Source: Rossellomorea pakistanensis (GTDB lineage Bacteria; Bacillota; Bacilli; Bacillales; Bacillaceae_B). Taken from it: DNA of 64,000 bases. The position numbers and the translations under genes are program-made. Location of the stretch: positions 186,001 to 250,000 of the forward strand of contig NZ_JAFBDZ010000005.1 in the NCBI RefSeq assembly GCF_016908495.1, given 5' to 3'. This document shows positions 17,779-26,088 of this stretch, piece after piece; position 1 is the stretch's first letter; each line of letters opens with the position of its first letter. The notes below the pieces were generated by a model, which searched no databases, was not told where the DNA came from, and worked only from the letters and a program-made list of their open reading frames with translations.

Positions 17779-18945
17779 ATGAAAGAATGGTTAAATCCCA
17801 CTGTAAGGCAATTGCAAATTCCTGGAATTCGTCATTTTTCTAATCTAGTCAGTCAATTTCCACATGCCATTAATTTAACGGTAGGTCAACCTGATTTTGC
17901 TACTCCTGATCATATAAAAAAAGCCGGTTGTGAAGCGATTAAATTAAATGAAACCACTTATACTCATAATGCTGGATTATTGGAACTACGTGATGCGGCA
18001 AGTGTCTTTATGCATAAAAAGTATGGAATAAACTATAATCCTGAAAATGAGATCCTTATTACATCTGGAGCCAGTGAGGGAATCGATACAGCATTTCGTA
18101 CGATCTTACAGCAGGGAGATGAGGTCATTCTGCCTGTACCTAATTATCCGGGGTATGAACCGATTATACGACTCTGTGGGGCAAAGCCGGTACTGATCGA
18201 TACAACAACCAATCATTTTAAATTAACTGTATCCATGTTGGAGAAAGCTGTGACAGATAAAACGAAATGTCTTTTATTGAATTTCCCCAATAATCCAACG
18301 GGGGTTGTTCTTCAAAAAGAAGAATTAGAAGAATTAGCGTCGTTTTTGGCCTCTAAAACGATTTTTATTCTTTCTGATGAAATCTACAGCGAGAATACTT
18401 ATGAAGGGGAACATACATCCTTTGCATCATTACCTGGTATGAGGGAGAAAACAATTGTCATAAATGGCGTGTCAAAATCTCATTCTATGACAGGGTGGAG
18501 AATTGGATTTCTTTTTGCCCCAAAAGAGATTACAGAAGAAGCGATTAAAGTTCATAGCTATAACACGATTTGTGCTTCAACGATTAGTCAGCATGCAGCC
18601 TTGTCTGCATTACTAAAAGGAAGTTTAGATCCTGCATTGATGAATAAACAGTATCTTATCCGACGTGACTATATGTTTAATCGGTTAGTAAAAATGGGAT
18701 TTGAAGTAGTAAAGCCACAAGGAGCCTTTTATATGTTTCCTTCTATAAAGCATCTGAATTTAGCCTCCTTTGATTTCGCTTATCGATTATTATCTGAAGC
18801 GGGTGTTGCTGTTGTCCCTGGTACTGCTTTCTCGGCAGAAGGAGAGGGGTATATTCGCTTATCCTATGCTAGTTCACTTTCTCAATTAGAGGAAGGATTA
18901 AATCGTTTAGAGAAGTATGTTAAATCTCAGCATTTAGTTTCATAG
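17779..18945 (+). CDS. Class I/II PLP-dependent aminotransferase (PatA-like)
   Basis: A 388-residue fold-type I aminotransferase close in sequence to B. subtilis PatA, an aromatic/aspartate-type enzyme. Landmarks are IPGIRHFSNLVSQFP, TVGQPDFATPDHIK, NFPNNPTGV, LSDEIYSE and the PLP lysine K233 in VSKSHSMTGWRIGF; an arginine in YIRLSYASS binds the substrate carboxylate. It lies 15 bp after the TRAP permease with AAGGAGAG before the ATG, so it is part of the same operon and probably transaminates the imported compound or a product released by the next enzyme. Confidence 0.92.
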   Translation: MKEWLNPTVRQLQIPGIRHFSNLVSQFPHAINLTVGQPDFATPDHIKKAGCEAIKLNETTYTHNAGLLELRDAASVFMHKKYGINYNPENEILITSGASEGIDTAFRTILQQGDEVILPVPNYPGYEPIIRLCGAKPVLIDTTTNHFKLTVSMLEKAVTDKTKCLLLNFPNNPTGVVLQKEELEELASFLASKTIFILSDEIYSENTYEGEHTSFASLPGMREKTIVINGVSKSHSMTGWRIGFLFAPKEITEEAIKVHSYNTICASTISQHAALSALLKGSLDPALMNKQYLIRRDYMFNRLVKMGFEVVKPQGAFYMFPSIKHLNLASFDFAYRLLSEAGVAVVPGTAFSAEGEGYIRLSYASSLSQLEEGLNRLEKYVKSQHLVS

Positions 18946-18961
18946 GTGAGGAGGATCTATT

Positions 18962-20626
18962 TTGAGCTCAGTCTACAATAAAAAAATGCAAACCAAAGAC
19001 CAATTGATCCAATTATTATGTGAACTTGTCAATGTGAAAAGCATTACAGGCACATCGGATGAAGTCACGATGGCAAACAAAATTGTCCAGAAGCTTGCCG
19101 ACCTACGTTATTATCAAGATTATCCTGAATACCTTCAACTACATACCACTGGAGATGGACGCTATTATGTCATGGCATTGGCTAAAAAAGAAAATATTAA
19201 AAAGACAATCGTAATGGTCAGTCATTTTGATGTTGTCAATGTGGAAGATTACGGGATGTGGAAAGAAGAAGCCTTTCAACCTGAAAAATTAAAAGCGTTG
19301 ATGAAGAGCCGGATAGAGGAGTATTCTGAGGAAGTACAACAGCATTTAGAATCTGAGGACTGGTTGTTTGGCCGCGGTACGATGGATATGAAAGCTGGAT
19401 TAGCTCTTCAAATGTCGCTTCTTGAAAAAGCAGCACTTGGGGAGTTCGATGGAAATTTAGTGCTGCTGGCTGTTCCTGATGAAGAAGTGAATTCAGAGGG
19501 AATGCGTAAAGCCGTGCCTACCTTATTGCGATTAGCTCAGCAATATAATCTTGAGTATGAGTTGATTTTAAATTCAGAGCCAATGTTTACCCAGTATCCT
19601 GGCGACACGAATCAATATTTGTATACGGGTACAATTGGGAAAGTAATGCCTGGATACTTAGCGTATGGGAAGGAATCCCATGTAGGGGAACCGCTATCTG
19701 GTTTAAATGCAAACTTAATGACTTCGTTGATTACGTCTGAATTAGAGTTAAACACTCAATTTTGTGAAGCCTGTGGAGATCAAATAAGTCCACCGCCAAC
19801 GAACCTTATCCAGAAGGACATTAAACTGGATTATTCTGTTCAAATCCCACATCGTGCTGTGACACTGTTTAACTTGTTTCTTTTTGAAAAACCATTGGAA
19901 TCAGTTGTAAAGGAGTTACTCGCTGTTGGAAAACGTGTTGCCAATCAAATCGAATCGGTTTATCAGCAGCGGGCAAATAGTTATGCCAGATTACATGGTC
20001 AAGAGAAAAGTGAACGGAGTGTAGGGGTTAGTGTTCTTTCCTTTGAGCAACTGCGAAATTATGCGATGCAAACCTTTGGGGTCACAAAAGTTCAGGAAAT
20101 GGAACAAAAAATATATGCCGAAGCCGACCTTCAGCTTTATGGCGACCGTGACTTGACCATAAAAATCGTCGATGAATATGCCATTCTTTGTAAGGATTTA
20201 TCACCGATGATCGTTTTATTCTTTGCTCCGCCATATTATCCAGCTGTAGGTGATCATGACCATCCTCTTGTGAAGATGCTAACTGAAAACTTAAAAAATT
20301 ATGCAGAGAAACAGCATGATATTCCACTCAAAAAGATTCGATACTACAATGGAATTTCTGATTTAAGTTATGTCAATTTAAAAGAAGATTTAACATCACT
20401 TGGATTTTATACGAATAATGTTCCTGTATGGGATATAACCTATTCGATTCCTATTTATGAAATGAAGCAGCTGAATGTCCCCGTTTTAAATGTAGGACCT
20501 GTGGGACGAGATCCTCATCAGCAAACAGAGCGACTTCATGCGACATATGCCTTTACTACGTTAAAGGATATGGTTGAACATTTATTGGATGCTGCTTTCG
20601 ATCATTCTGGGAGGGAAGACAATTAA
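18962..20626 (+). CDS. M20 family metallohydrolase (RocB-like)
   Basis: A 554-residue zinc amidohydrolase of the M20 family, matching RocB of arginine catabolism in length and layout. Zinc ligands are visible in VMVSHFDVVN, RGTMDMKAGLAL and VPDEEVNSEG, with a late HDHP-containing loop (YPAVGDHDHPL) and a terminal GPVGRDPHQQTERLH. M20 enzymes cut amide bonds of acylated amino acids or small peptides. It starts at TTG with GAGGAGG upstream and is the last gene of the operon, so the TRAP system may import an N-acyl amino acid or similar amide that this enzyme opens. Confidence 0.88.
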   Translation: MSSVYNKKMQTKDQLIQLLCELVNVKSITGTSDEVTMANKIVQKLADLRYYQDYPEYLQLHTTGDGRYYVMALAKKENIKKTIVMVSHFDVVNVEDYGMWKEEAFQPEKLKALMKSRIEEYSEEVQQHLESEDWLFGRGTMDMKAGLALQMSLLEKAALGEFDGNLVLLAVPDEEVNSEGMRKAVPTLLRLAQQYNLEYELILNSEPMFTQYPGDTNQYLYTGTIGKVMPGYLAYGKESHVGEPLSGLNANLMTSLITSELELNTQFCEACGDQISPPPTNLIQKDIKLDYSVQIPHRAVTLFNLFLFEKPLESVVKELLAVGKRVANQIESVYQQRANSYARLHGQEKSERSVGVSVLSFEQLRNYAMQTFGVTKVQEMEQKIYAEADLQLYGDRDLTIKIVDEYAILCKDLSPMIVLFFAPPYYPAVGDHDHPLVKMLTENLKNYAEKQHDIPLKKIRYYNGISDLSYVNLKEDLTSLGFYTNNVPVWDITYSIPIYEMKQLNVPVLNVGPVGRDPHQQTERLHATYAFTTLKDMVEHLLDAAFDHSGREDN

Positions 20627-20670
20627 TCACATGGCTAGCTCGCGTCAGAAACAAAGCTGGAGAATTTTAA

Positions 20671-20706
20671 TAAGGTTGACCCTGACAAAAGGATCAACCT
20701 TTTTCT
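20671..20706. terminator. Bidirectional terminator
   Basis: AAGGTTGACCC pairs with GGATCAACCTT and is followed by TTTT. It closes the TRAP catabolic operon and bioY. Confidence 0.87.
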
Positions 20707-21275
20707 TATGCAGCGACTTTTTTACCACCTGATAGTAACTTCGCTTGAATTAATCGACTACGAACGGTAATCCCAATCCAGCTAGCTAAAAAGGCTTTAA
20801 TAAGTCCAACGGCAATAAAAGGATAAACTCCACCTGCTAGTGCTTGTCCCCATGTTAAATCTAGGACAAATTTTAGTTGGATCGTCCCAAATAACAAGGT
20901 GATAATCATTCCAGCAGTATTCGCAATCATGGCCATCGTTAAATTATATTTAGTACGCTCAAGAATAAGACCTGTTACAAAAGCGGTAGCGATAAAACCA
21001 AATATGTACCCTCCTGTTGGCCCAACTAACACCTGAGCCCCACCTTTAAGTCCTGCAAAGACTGGTAATCCAACAGCCCCTAAAGCAGCGTAACAGACCA
21101 TGGCCAATGCTCCATATCTGCTGCCTAAGATCGTAGCTGTTAAACCAACTGCTAATGTTTGTCCACTAATCGGTACAAGTGGTAGAGGAACCTCAACCTG
21201 TGCTAATACTGCTGTAATCGCTGCGAATATCCCACATTGGATCATCATTCTAAGCTTTGACTTTTCTTTCGTCAT
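20706..21275 (-). CDS. bioY: Biotin transporter BioY
   Basis: An S-component of an energy-coupling-factor carrier, about 189 residues with six hydrophobic helices. The family pattern IPISGQTLAVGLTATILG near residue 40 and GPTGGYIFGFIATAF near 90 is present. It captures biotin and works with the shared EcfA/EcfT module encoded elsewhere. The first ATG at 21287 overlaps the ribosome site GGAGGG, so I start at the ATG at 21275 that follows it. A BirA operator sits directly upstream, so it should be repressed when biotin is sufficient. Confidence 0.94.
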   Translation of the reverse strand: MTKEKSKLRMMIQCGIFAAITAVLAQVEVPLPLVPISGQTLAVGLTATILGSRYGALAMVCYAALGAVGLPVFAGLKGGAQVLVGPTGGYIFGFIATAFVTGLILERTKYNLTMAMIANTAGMIITLLFGTIQLKFVLDLTWGQALAGGVYPFIAVGLIKAFLASWIGITVRSRLIQAKLLSGGKKVAA

Positions 21276-21290
21276 ATTACCCTCCATAAT

Positions 21291-21318
21291 TGTTAACTGT
21301 TTTTTAATAAAGTTAACA
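21291..21318. promoter_or_regulatory. BirA operator of bioY
   Basis: TGTTAAC and GTTAACA form an inverted repeat with a 14 bp spacer, the arrangement of BirA operators in Bacillus. It covers the region just before the bioY start, so biotinyl-AMP-BirA would block initiation. Confidence 0.9.
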
Positions 21319-21369
21319 CATTTAGAAGGGAATGAGTAGAGTTATTTATTAAATTGCTATTATAATTGG

Positions 21370-21406
21370 AAAAGGGAATGACCTCGTGTAAGGCCATTCC
21401 CTTTTA
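21370..21406 (-). terminator. Terminator of the general stress protein gene
   Basis: AAAAGGGAATGGCC pairs with GGTCATTCCCTTTT on the minus strand. Confidence 0.82.
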
Positions 21407-21410
21407 AGTT

Positions 21411-21734
21411 TTAATTATTAACAATAAGCAGGATCTTTCCATCATCCAGCTTGTCTTCATAAGCTTCAGCTTCGTGTTGAGTGAATCCAAACTCTTGCAT
21501 TTTCGTCCGTAGCTCGTCTCCTTTTTTCATAAAGACATTTCCAACGACTGTATCAAGACCGACTTCTTTCATACCGATTTCATTAGCATTTGCATTATCG
21601 GCTACCCGCTCTGTTCGATCATCATCATGAGAGAGGACATATAAATTCTTTGTATCCATTCCTTTAGAGGCTAACATTTCAACTTCAGAAATTAATTCCT
21701 TGTCATTGTAGAACTCTTTCACTGTTGGTTTCAT
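21411..21734 (-). CDS. General stress protein, GS17M/YflT family
   Basis: A 107-residue acidic soluble protein of the heat-induced stress protein YflT (GS17M) family. The N-terminal part, VKEFYNDKELISEVEMLASKGMDTKNLYVLSHDDDRTERVAD, is the conserved domain; the rest, VGLDTVVGNVFMKKGDELRTKM, matches the usual end. Function is unknown but members in B. subtilis belong to the SigB regulon, and a good SigB promoter precedes this gene. GGAGGAG stands before its ATG. Confidence 0.88.
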   Translation of the reverse strand: MKPTVKEFYNDKELISEVEMLASKGMDTKNLYVLSHDDDRTERVADNANANEIGMKEVGLDTVVGNVFMKKGDELRTKMQEFGFTQHEAEAYEDKLDDGKILLIVNN

Positions 21735-21781
21735 GTCTACTCCTCCTTGATTCGTTTTTACAACTAGTTGTTATAAAGACT

Positions 21782-21806
21782 ATTCCCGGAATTATTTTTC
21801 GTAAAC
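21782..21806 (-). promoter_or_regulatory. SigB-type promoter
   Basis: On the minus strand GTTTAC and GGGAAT are 13 bp apart, close to the SigB consensus GTTTAA-N12-14-GGGTAT. The predicted transcript would have a leader of about 40 bases before the stress protein gene, whose family is SigB-controlled in B. subtilis. Confidence 0.8.
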
Positions 21807-21935
21807 ATAAGGATAAAATTTAGGAGGCTAAAATATTCCTGTTTTTTATCATAACCCTTCTGAATTTTTAAATGGGTTGGCGTTTATTATTGGTTATAGA
21901 AAGAAAATGATTTTACTTGAAAGGGTGCGGTTAGG

Positions 21936-22496
21936 ATGAAAAAGCAATGGAGAAGAACTTTTTTAACTGGATTTACTATGTTGATAATTGGGGTGCTTAT
22001 GGGCTGTGGTGAATCTGAAATTTCAAAAGTGGAAGGAGACGGTACAGAGGAAGTAAAGGCAGAAGAGAAAAAGGACGATGCACCGAAGGAACAAACCTTA
22101 AAGGTAGGGGAAACCGTCAATTTTGATGGATTAAAGATTACTTTGAATGAGGCGAGAATTGAACCGGGCGGGGAGTTTGATTCACCCCAAAATGAACAAT
22201 TTGTAGTGGTGAATTTAACAGCCGAAAATACAACTGAAGAAGAACAGGCGGTAAGCTCCATAATGAATGTTGAACTGAAGGACTCTGAAGGATATTCCTA
22301 TAATACTACGATTTTAACTGAGGGGATAAAAGGTCAATTTGACGGTTCGGTTGTAGCTGGTGGAAAATTACGAGGTGAAATTCCTTTTGATGTTCCGGCT
22401 TCGGAAACGTATGAGCTACATTTCTCCGATCCATTTAAATCAGGTAAGGCTATCTGGGTTGTTCCGAGCTCTGAATTAAGTGGAGGTGGACAATAA
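21936..22496 (+). CDS. DUF4352 domain lipoprotein
   Basis: A 186-residue surface lipoprotein. The signal peptide has a lipobox LMGC at about residues 24-27, an acidic-basic linker follows, and residues 50-180 form a DUF4352 immunoglobulin-like beta sandwich (ETVNFDGLKITLNEARI; FVVVNLTAENTTEEEQAVSS; AGGKLRGEIPFDVPASETYE). Such domains are thought to mediate contacts outside the cell; no enzymatic residues are visible. The next gene overlaps its stop by one base, so the pair is one transcription unit. Confidence 0.83.
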   Translation: MKKQWRRTFLTGFTMLIIGVLMGCGESEISKVEGDGTEEVKAEEKKDDAPKEQTLKVGETVNFDGLKITLNEARIEPGGEFDSPQNEQFVVVNLTAENTTEEEQAVSSIMNVELKDSEGYSYNTTILTEGIKGQFDGSVVAGGKLRGEIPFDVPASETYELHFSDPFKSGKAIWVVPSSELSGGGQ

Positions 22497-22828
22497 TGAA
22501 GGTGTGGATTCCAGTTTTAGCGATATTAGGTGGAATTGCTGGAGTTGTTTCAGGTTTTTTAGTGACGGCTGGAGGAGCAATGTTTGGGAATGAATCGATG
22601 GCGAATGATGGTGCCGCTGTGTTTTGGTTGTCTGCTCTTTCCATATTCTTAGGTTTTCTCAGTTGGAAATGGCAGCGAATCTCAGGTTGGAGTTTAATTT
22701 TAATTGCAATAATTGGTTTCTTTATGAATGGCCTATTTTTTACATTTGCCTTTATCTTTCTATTGTTGGCAGGAATTCTATCGTTAACTCTTGGGAGAAA
22801 GCTAAGAAGAGCATCGGAAGCTATTTGA
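22496..22828 (+). CDS. DUF4064 family small membrane protein
   Basis: A 110-residue membrane protein with three to four hydrophobic segments and little outside them. The pattern ILGGIAGVVSGFLVTAGGAMFG, a middle ALSIFLGFLSWKWQRISGWSL and a final AFIFLLLAGILSL is that of DUF4064. Its ATG overlaps the stop of the DUF4352 lipoprotein, implying the two products act together at the membrane. Function unknown. Confidence 0.72.
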   Translation: MKVWIPVLAILGGIAGVVSGFLVTAGGAMFGNESMANDGAAVFWLSALSIFLGFLSWKWQRISGWSLILIAIIGFFMNGLFFTFAFIFLLLAGILSLTLGRKLRRASEAI

Positions 22829-22893
22829 TTGAGTTGTTTAATCAAATATTAATAAAATTCTTGGAGTTTGATTTTACCAAATGAAATGATATG

Positions 22894-22932
22894 AAAACGG
22901 GGTAGCCTCAAAGGGCAGCCCCGTTTTGAATT
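22894..22932. terminator. Bidirectional terminator
   Basis: AAAACGGGGTAGCC pairs with GGCAGCCCCGTTTT, then GAATTTTT. On the minus strand the stem overlaps the last codons of the 51-residue ORF ending at 22908. Confidence 0.88.
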
Positions 22933-23063
22933 TTTCTTAAGATTTCATAAGCCTGATTTCCAGCTTTGTTAGCATAGATCTCCCAAATTTCATCTCTTAA
23001 TAGGTCGATCCAGATAAGTTGTTTTGCCAGATAAAGGGTGGCTTCATCTAATTGGGTGCTCAT
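22908..23063 (-). CDS. Small protein of 51 residues, unknown
   Basis: A short frame starting MSTQLDEATLYLAKQLIW and ending KIQNGAAL, with AAAGAGGA about 9 bp before its ATG. It is predicted helical and soluble, with an acidic-aromatic middle (DLLRDEIWEIY). It follows the FbpA-type gene by 18 bp on the same strand, so the two are probably co-transcribed under the Fur box and share the terminator at 22894. I do not recognise the family. The tight spacing, ribosome site and clean termination argue that it is real. Confidence 0.65.
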   Translation of the reverse strand: MSTQLDEATLYLAKQLIWIDLLRDEIWEIYANKAGNQAYEILRKIQNGAAL

Positions 23064-23081
23064 TCGATTCGCTCCTCTTTG

Positions 23082-23234
23082 TTATCTATTTTTATTTTTT
23101 TTATAAACATATTCTAATTCCGTTAACGTTAATTGCTGGATATATTGATCGGATTGGTGAAAGATTCCTGCTTGAATTAATAGCTTAATGAAATGCTGTC
23201 TTTTTTTCTCGACAGCTTCCCTTAGATATGGCAT
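23082..23234 (-). CDS. Fur-regulated basic protein, FbpA family
   Basis: A 50-residue basic protein beginning MPYLREAVEKKRQHFIKLLI, with LTLTELEYVYKKNKNR at its end. This is the FbpA layout: a KKQH-type helix, a short variable loop and the LTLxELE motif. In B. subtilis FbpA helps the small RNA FsrA spare iron under Fur control. AAGGAGG lies 7 bp before the ATG at 23234, which is why I reject the longer reading from 23279. A Fur box lies just upstream, agreeing with the assignment. Confidence 0.82.
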   Translation of the reverse strand: MPYLREAVEKKRQHFIKLLIQAGIFHQSDQYIQQLTLTELEYVYKKNKNR

Positions 23235-23255
23235 TTTCATTCCTCCTTCACGTTT

Positions 23256-23274
23256 TATTAAGATAATCATAAGG
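23256..23274. promoter_or_regulatory. Fur box upstream of the FbpA-type gene
   Basis: A 19 bp site that matches the classical Fur box at 13 of 19 positions by hand alignment, including the uninterrupted core ATGATTATC (minus strand). It lies 22 bp before the start codon. Confidence 0.7.
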
Positions 23275-23291
23275 CGCACTAAAGTAGATTA

Positions 23292-23327
23292 CCGTTACTT
23301 TGTTAGGAAAAGTGACGGATTTTTTTA
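23292..23327 (+). terminator. Orphan terminator-like hairpin
   Basis: CCGTTACTTT pairs with AAAAGTGACGG and is followed by ATTTTTTT. No plus-strand gene ends here, so it is a relic or the end of an unannotated small RNA. Confidence 0.5.
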
Positions 23328-23371
23328 AGATTTTGTATAGAATTGAGTAAATGTTAATAGAACCAAGAATT

Positions 23372-23424
23372 CGACAAATTCTGAGCCGTGCCAGGCACGA
23401 CCCGAAATGGCTCGAAGTTTGTCG
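23372..23424. repeat. GTGCCAGGCAC palindromic element
   Basis: CGACAAA and TTTGTCG, then GAGCC and GGCTC, form an outer stem around the palindrome GTGCCAGGCAC. Elements with this GTGCC-GGCAC word are scattered in Bacillaceae intergenic regions; related pieces lie at 38464-38488 and 38970-39001. Confidence 0.6.
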
Positions 23425-23508
23425 GTGCTGGTGATTGCTATTTTTCCTTGTTTTCCTTTAAACTAATGAAAAATAAGTTTTGATTTGAATCGGTTCGGAG
23501 AGATGAAA

Positions 23509-24264
23509 ATGGAACAGGAAGTTAAGTACGACATAATAGAAGTGTGCCTTCTGGCAGGAAAGATATTGCTCCAAAGCGGTGCTGAAACGTATCGGGTTGA
23601 AGATACGATGATGCGGATTGCGTCCCATTACGGAATCTCCCAATCACATAGTTTTGTTACTCCAACGGGTATCATTTTTTCGATCGAGACTTCAGAACCA
23701 ACGAAGACAAAGCTGATTAGGGTTTCCGAGCGGACAACGGATCTTAAGAAAGTAACAAATGTCAATCGAATTTCCAGAGAGATCAGTGCAGGAGAAGTGA
23801 CACTTGAAGAGGCCTATCAGCTGTTAAAAGAGGTGGAATCATCCAATCTGTCTTTTTCGTTTATGACACAGATTCTTGCAGCAGCTATTGCGAGCGGTTG
23901 TTTCCTGATTATGTTTCAGGGAGGATGGAATGATTTTATTCCAGCTATGGTGACTGGTGGCATCGGATTAATGGGCGTTATTTTTTTACATCGAATGGTT
24001 CAAATTAAATTTTTCGCTGAATTTATAGCCTCTATCATTATTGGTTTGCTATCCTATGGCTTTGTACAGTCTGGGCTTGGGAATGAAATTGATAAAATTA
24101 TCATTGGCTCTGTCATGCCGCTTGTACCAGGGCTTCTTATCACCAATGCCGTACGAGATCTGATGGCTGGGCACCTATTATCGGGATTGTCAAAAGGTGC
24201 GGAAGCCATGCTGACAGCTTTTGCGATTGGTTCCGGAATAGCCGTCGTATTAACCATTCTTTAG
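23509..24264 (+). CDS. Threonine/serine exporter, large half (ThrE/YjjP type)
   Basis: A 251-residue half of a split ThrE exporter (DUF1212). The N-terminal cytoplasmic domain, EVCLLAGKILLQSGAETYRVEDTM followed by ISQSHSFVTPTGIIFSI, is conserved and resembles a hydrolase-like fold; five hydrophobic helices follow, ending in LTAFAIGSGIAVVLTIL. Together with the next gene it makes the full carrier, which in Corynebacterium is a single chain exporting threonine and serine. The ATG at 23509 follows CGGAGAG by 6 bp; an earlier ATG at 23485 lacks a ribosome site. Confidence 0.88.
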   Translation: MEQEVKYDIIEVCLLAGKILLQSGAETYRVEDTMMRIASHYGISQSHSFVTPTGIIFSIETSEPTKTKLIRVSERTTDLKKVTNVNRISREISAGEVTLEEAYQLLKEVESSNLSFSFMTQILAAAIASGCFLIMFQGGWNDFIPAMVTGGIGLMGVIFLHRMVQIKFFAEFIASIIIGLLSYGFVQSGLGNEIDKIIIGSVMPLVPGLLITNAVRDLMAGHLLSGLSKGAEAMLTAFAIGSGIAVVLTIL

Positions 24265-24276
24265 GAGGAGAGAGAC

Positions 24277-24729
24277 ATGTCCATTATCGAACAGCTTGTC
24301 ACTAGCTTTATTGCGTCAGCAGGTTTTGGAATCATTTTTAATGTGCCAAAAGAATCTCTTCTCAAATGTGGATTTGTTGGCATGGTCGGCTGGATTGCTT
24401 ATATCCTATTATCTAATGGAGGGATCGACATCGTCTTAGCGACTGTCATTGCTTCCTTTATAGTAGCGGTGATTAGTCAGTATTTTGCTAAAACCTATAA
24501 GACGCCTATCATCATCTTTACAGTCGCCGGAATTATCCCGCTTGTTCCTGGTGGCTTAGCCTATGATGCAATGAGAAACTTTGTAGAGAATGACTATAAC
24601 ATGGCGATCAATCTTGCGGCAAAGGCGTTTATGATTTCGGGTTCCATTGCAATGGGACTAGTGTTTTCTGAGGCGATTAACCAAGCCATACGTAAATCGA
24701 AACACCGACTTACCAGAACATTACGATAA
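24277..24729 (+). CDS. Threonine/serine exporter, small half (YjjB type)
   Basis: A 150-residue membrane protein of DUF3815 with four to five helices (SFIASAGFGIIFNVPKESLL, AGIIPLVPGGLAYDAMRNFV). It is the C-terminal counterpart of the upstream YjjP-type half, 12 bp after it with AGGAGAG before the ATG. The conserved IIPLVPGG motif mirrors VMPLVPGL in the partner, showing the internal duplication of the ThrE membrane unit. A terminator follows. Confidence 0.88.
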   Translation: MSIIEQLVTSFIASAGFGIIFNVPKESLLKCGFVGMVGWIAYILLSNGGIDIVLATVIASFIVAVISQYFAKTYKTPIIIFTVAGIIPLVPGGLAYDAMRNFVENDYNMAINLAAKAFMISGSIAMGLVFSEAINQAIRKSKHRLTRTLR

Positions 24730-24763
24730 TCAATGACTCACTTAATTATCCAATAAAAATCCT

Positions 24764-24796
24764 GACGATTCTTGTTGAAAGAATCGTCTATTTTTA
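24764..24796 (+). terminator. Terminator of the exporter operon
   Basis: GACGATTCT pairs with AGAATCGTC, followed by TATTTTT. Confidence 0.85.
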
Positions 24797-24933
24797 TGAA
24801 AATTTTCTTGGGAATCATTATTTTTAACGAATAAAAAAGGGGTAAAACATCGTTTTTTCCCAATGTCGAAACAGCAGGAAAAAAGAAAGATTTTCCGTAT
24901 TTGTTAAGTATCAAATAAAGGAGGAATCTTTCT

Positions 24934-25767
24934 ATGAAAATGAAAAAAATTGCATCAGTCACTCTAGCGTTAACAATGTGTGTTGCCCCAGCAATTGGAA
25001 TCGCAAAAGACAAATCTATCGGGGACAAGCATCATGCTCACGTACATACGACCTCAACTACGATCGATTCATTACCAAAAGCTAAAAAATTTGCTCCTAA
25101 TAAAGGACCAGCAGCAATTGAAAAATCAACCATTGTAAAAGAATTAGATGAAAAAGGGAATGTAAAAGCAACGAGTGTTACGGAAAAGAATGTGAAAGCC
25201 GGGAAATTACAGAAGTCAAAAGCTAAGGACCAGTCACAGGCAGCAGCGGCATCTAAAACGGTAACCGTACTAGCGGTAGCAGATGAAGAATACCGTGCAG
25301 CATATAGTGATTGGCAAAGTAGAGTACAACAAATTATTGAGAATGCAGATAACGCTTTTATTAGAGACCATGGAATTGATTTTCAGGTTAAAGCAGTTGG
25401 AAATTGGAGTTCTCAAGGCGGAAATAGCTCGCAAATCCTCTCTGACTTAAGTAGAGACTGGAATGGTTATGACTATGATTTCGTTGTCGGGTTTACTAGG
25501 GATACGAACTTTACTGCTGGAGGAATTGCTTACGTTTATTCTTCAAATCCAGGTGGCAGTGCATTTAGTGTGAATTTAGACCAAGGTGTAACGAATACAT
25601 CTAAAGCTGCACAGCATGAATTTTCCCATAACTTTGGATTAGGCCATGACCCTCAAGGAAGTGGAATCCGTTGTATCATGAACTACGATTATTCTTATTC
25701 TGTTGATTATTGGCATGCGGACCATAATGCACAAATACAAAGAAATAAAGTTTGGTATGGAAATTAA
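24934..25767 (+). CDS. Secreted metzincin-type zinc metalloprotease
   Basis: A 277-residue exported protease. After a signal peptide (KKIASVTLALTMCVAPAIGIA) comes a lysine-rich propeptide to about residue 105, then the catalytic domain. The zinc motif is HEFSHNFGLGHD, with H228, E229, H232 and H238, and the Met-turn CIMNYDY has M249; this is the extended HExxHxxGxxHD motif of metzincins such as reprolysins. The N-terminal HHAHVHTT is a separate metal-like cluster in the propeptide. GGAGGAA precedes the ATG. It is probably a scavenging extracellular protease; the M28 aminopeptidase downstream would complete peptide breakdown. Confidence 0.86.
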   Translation: MKMKKIASVTLALTMCVAPAIGIAKDKSIGDKHHAHVHTTSTTIDSLPKAKKFAPNKGPAAIEKSTIVKELDEKGNVKATSVTEKNVKAGKLQKSKAKDQSQAAAASKTVTVLAVADEEYRAAYSDWQSRVQQIIENADNAFIRDHGIDFQVKAVGNWSSQGGNSSQILSDLSRDWNGYDYDFVVGFTRDTNFTAGGIAYVYSSNPGGSAFSVNLDQGVTNTSKAAQHEFSHNFGLGHDPQGSGIRCIMNYDYSYSVDYWHADHNAQIQRNKVWYGN

Positions 25768-25787
25768 GTAGAATTATAGAATTCTAG

Positions 25788-25982
25788 GTATTTAATTCAG
25801 AAGCTGTCCCATTAAGGATTGGAACTGCATTAATTTTATTAGTAGAAGCTTTTTCTATTAATGAGATGGTTGTTCCTGAGCCTAGTTTTGGGATAGCCTC
25901 TTTCTTTGCTTGGAAGTATCGTAATCCTGTAAAAATCCCTATGATAATAGTTGTGAATTCCATTATGTTTTACAATAATTAG
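25788..25982 (+). other. Possible remnant of a membrane protein gene
   Basis: A 64-codon open frame without start or ribosome site reads VFNSEAVPLRIGTALILLVE and later AWKYRNPVKIPMIIVVNSIM. It looks like two membrane helices of a decayed gene. I cannot assign a family. The rest of the 321 bp gap holds only AT-rich sequence before the next gene. Confidence 0.25.
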
Positions 25983-26088
25983 AAAATTCATACTATATTA
26001 ATTCGGTAGGAAGGTCTCTTATTTCGTTTTACGAAACACAGTAAAATCTATTAGTAAATATCACTACTAAACTTCTAGGAGGAATTCT

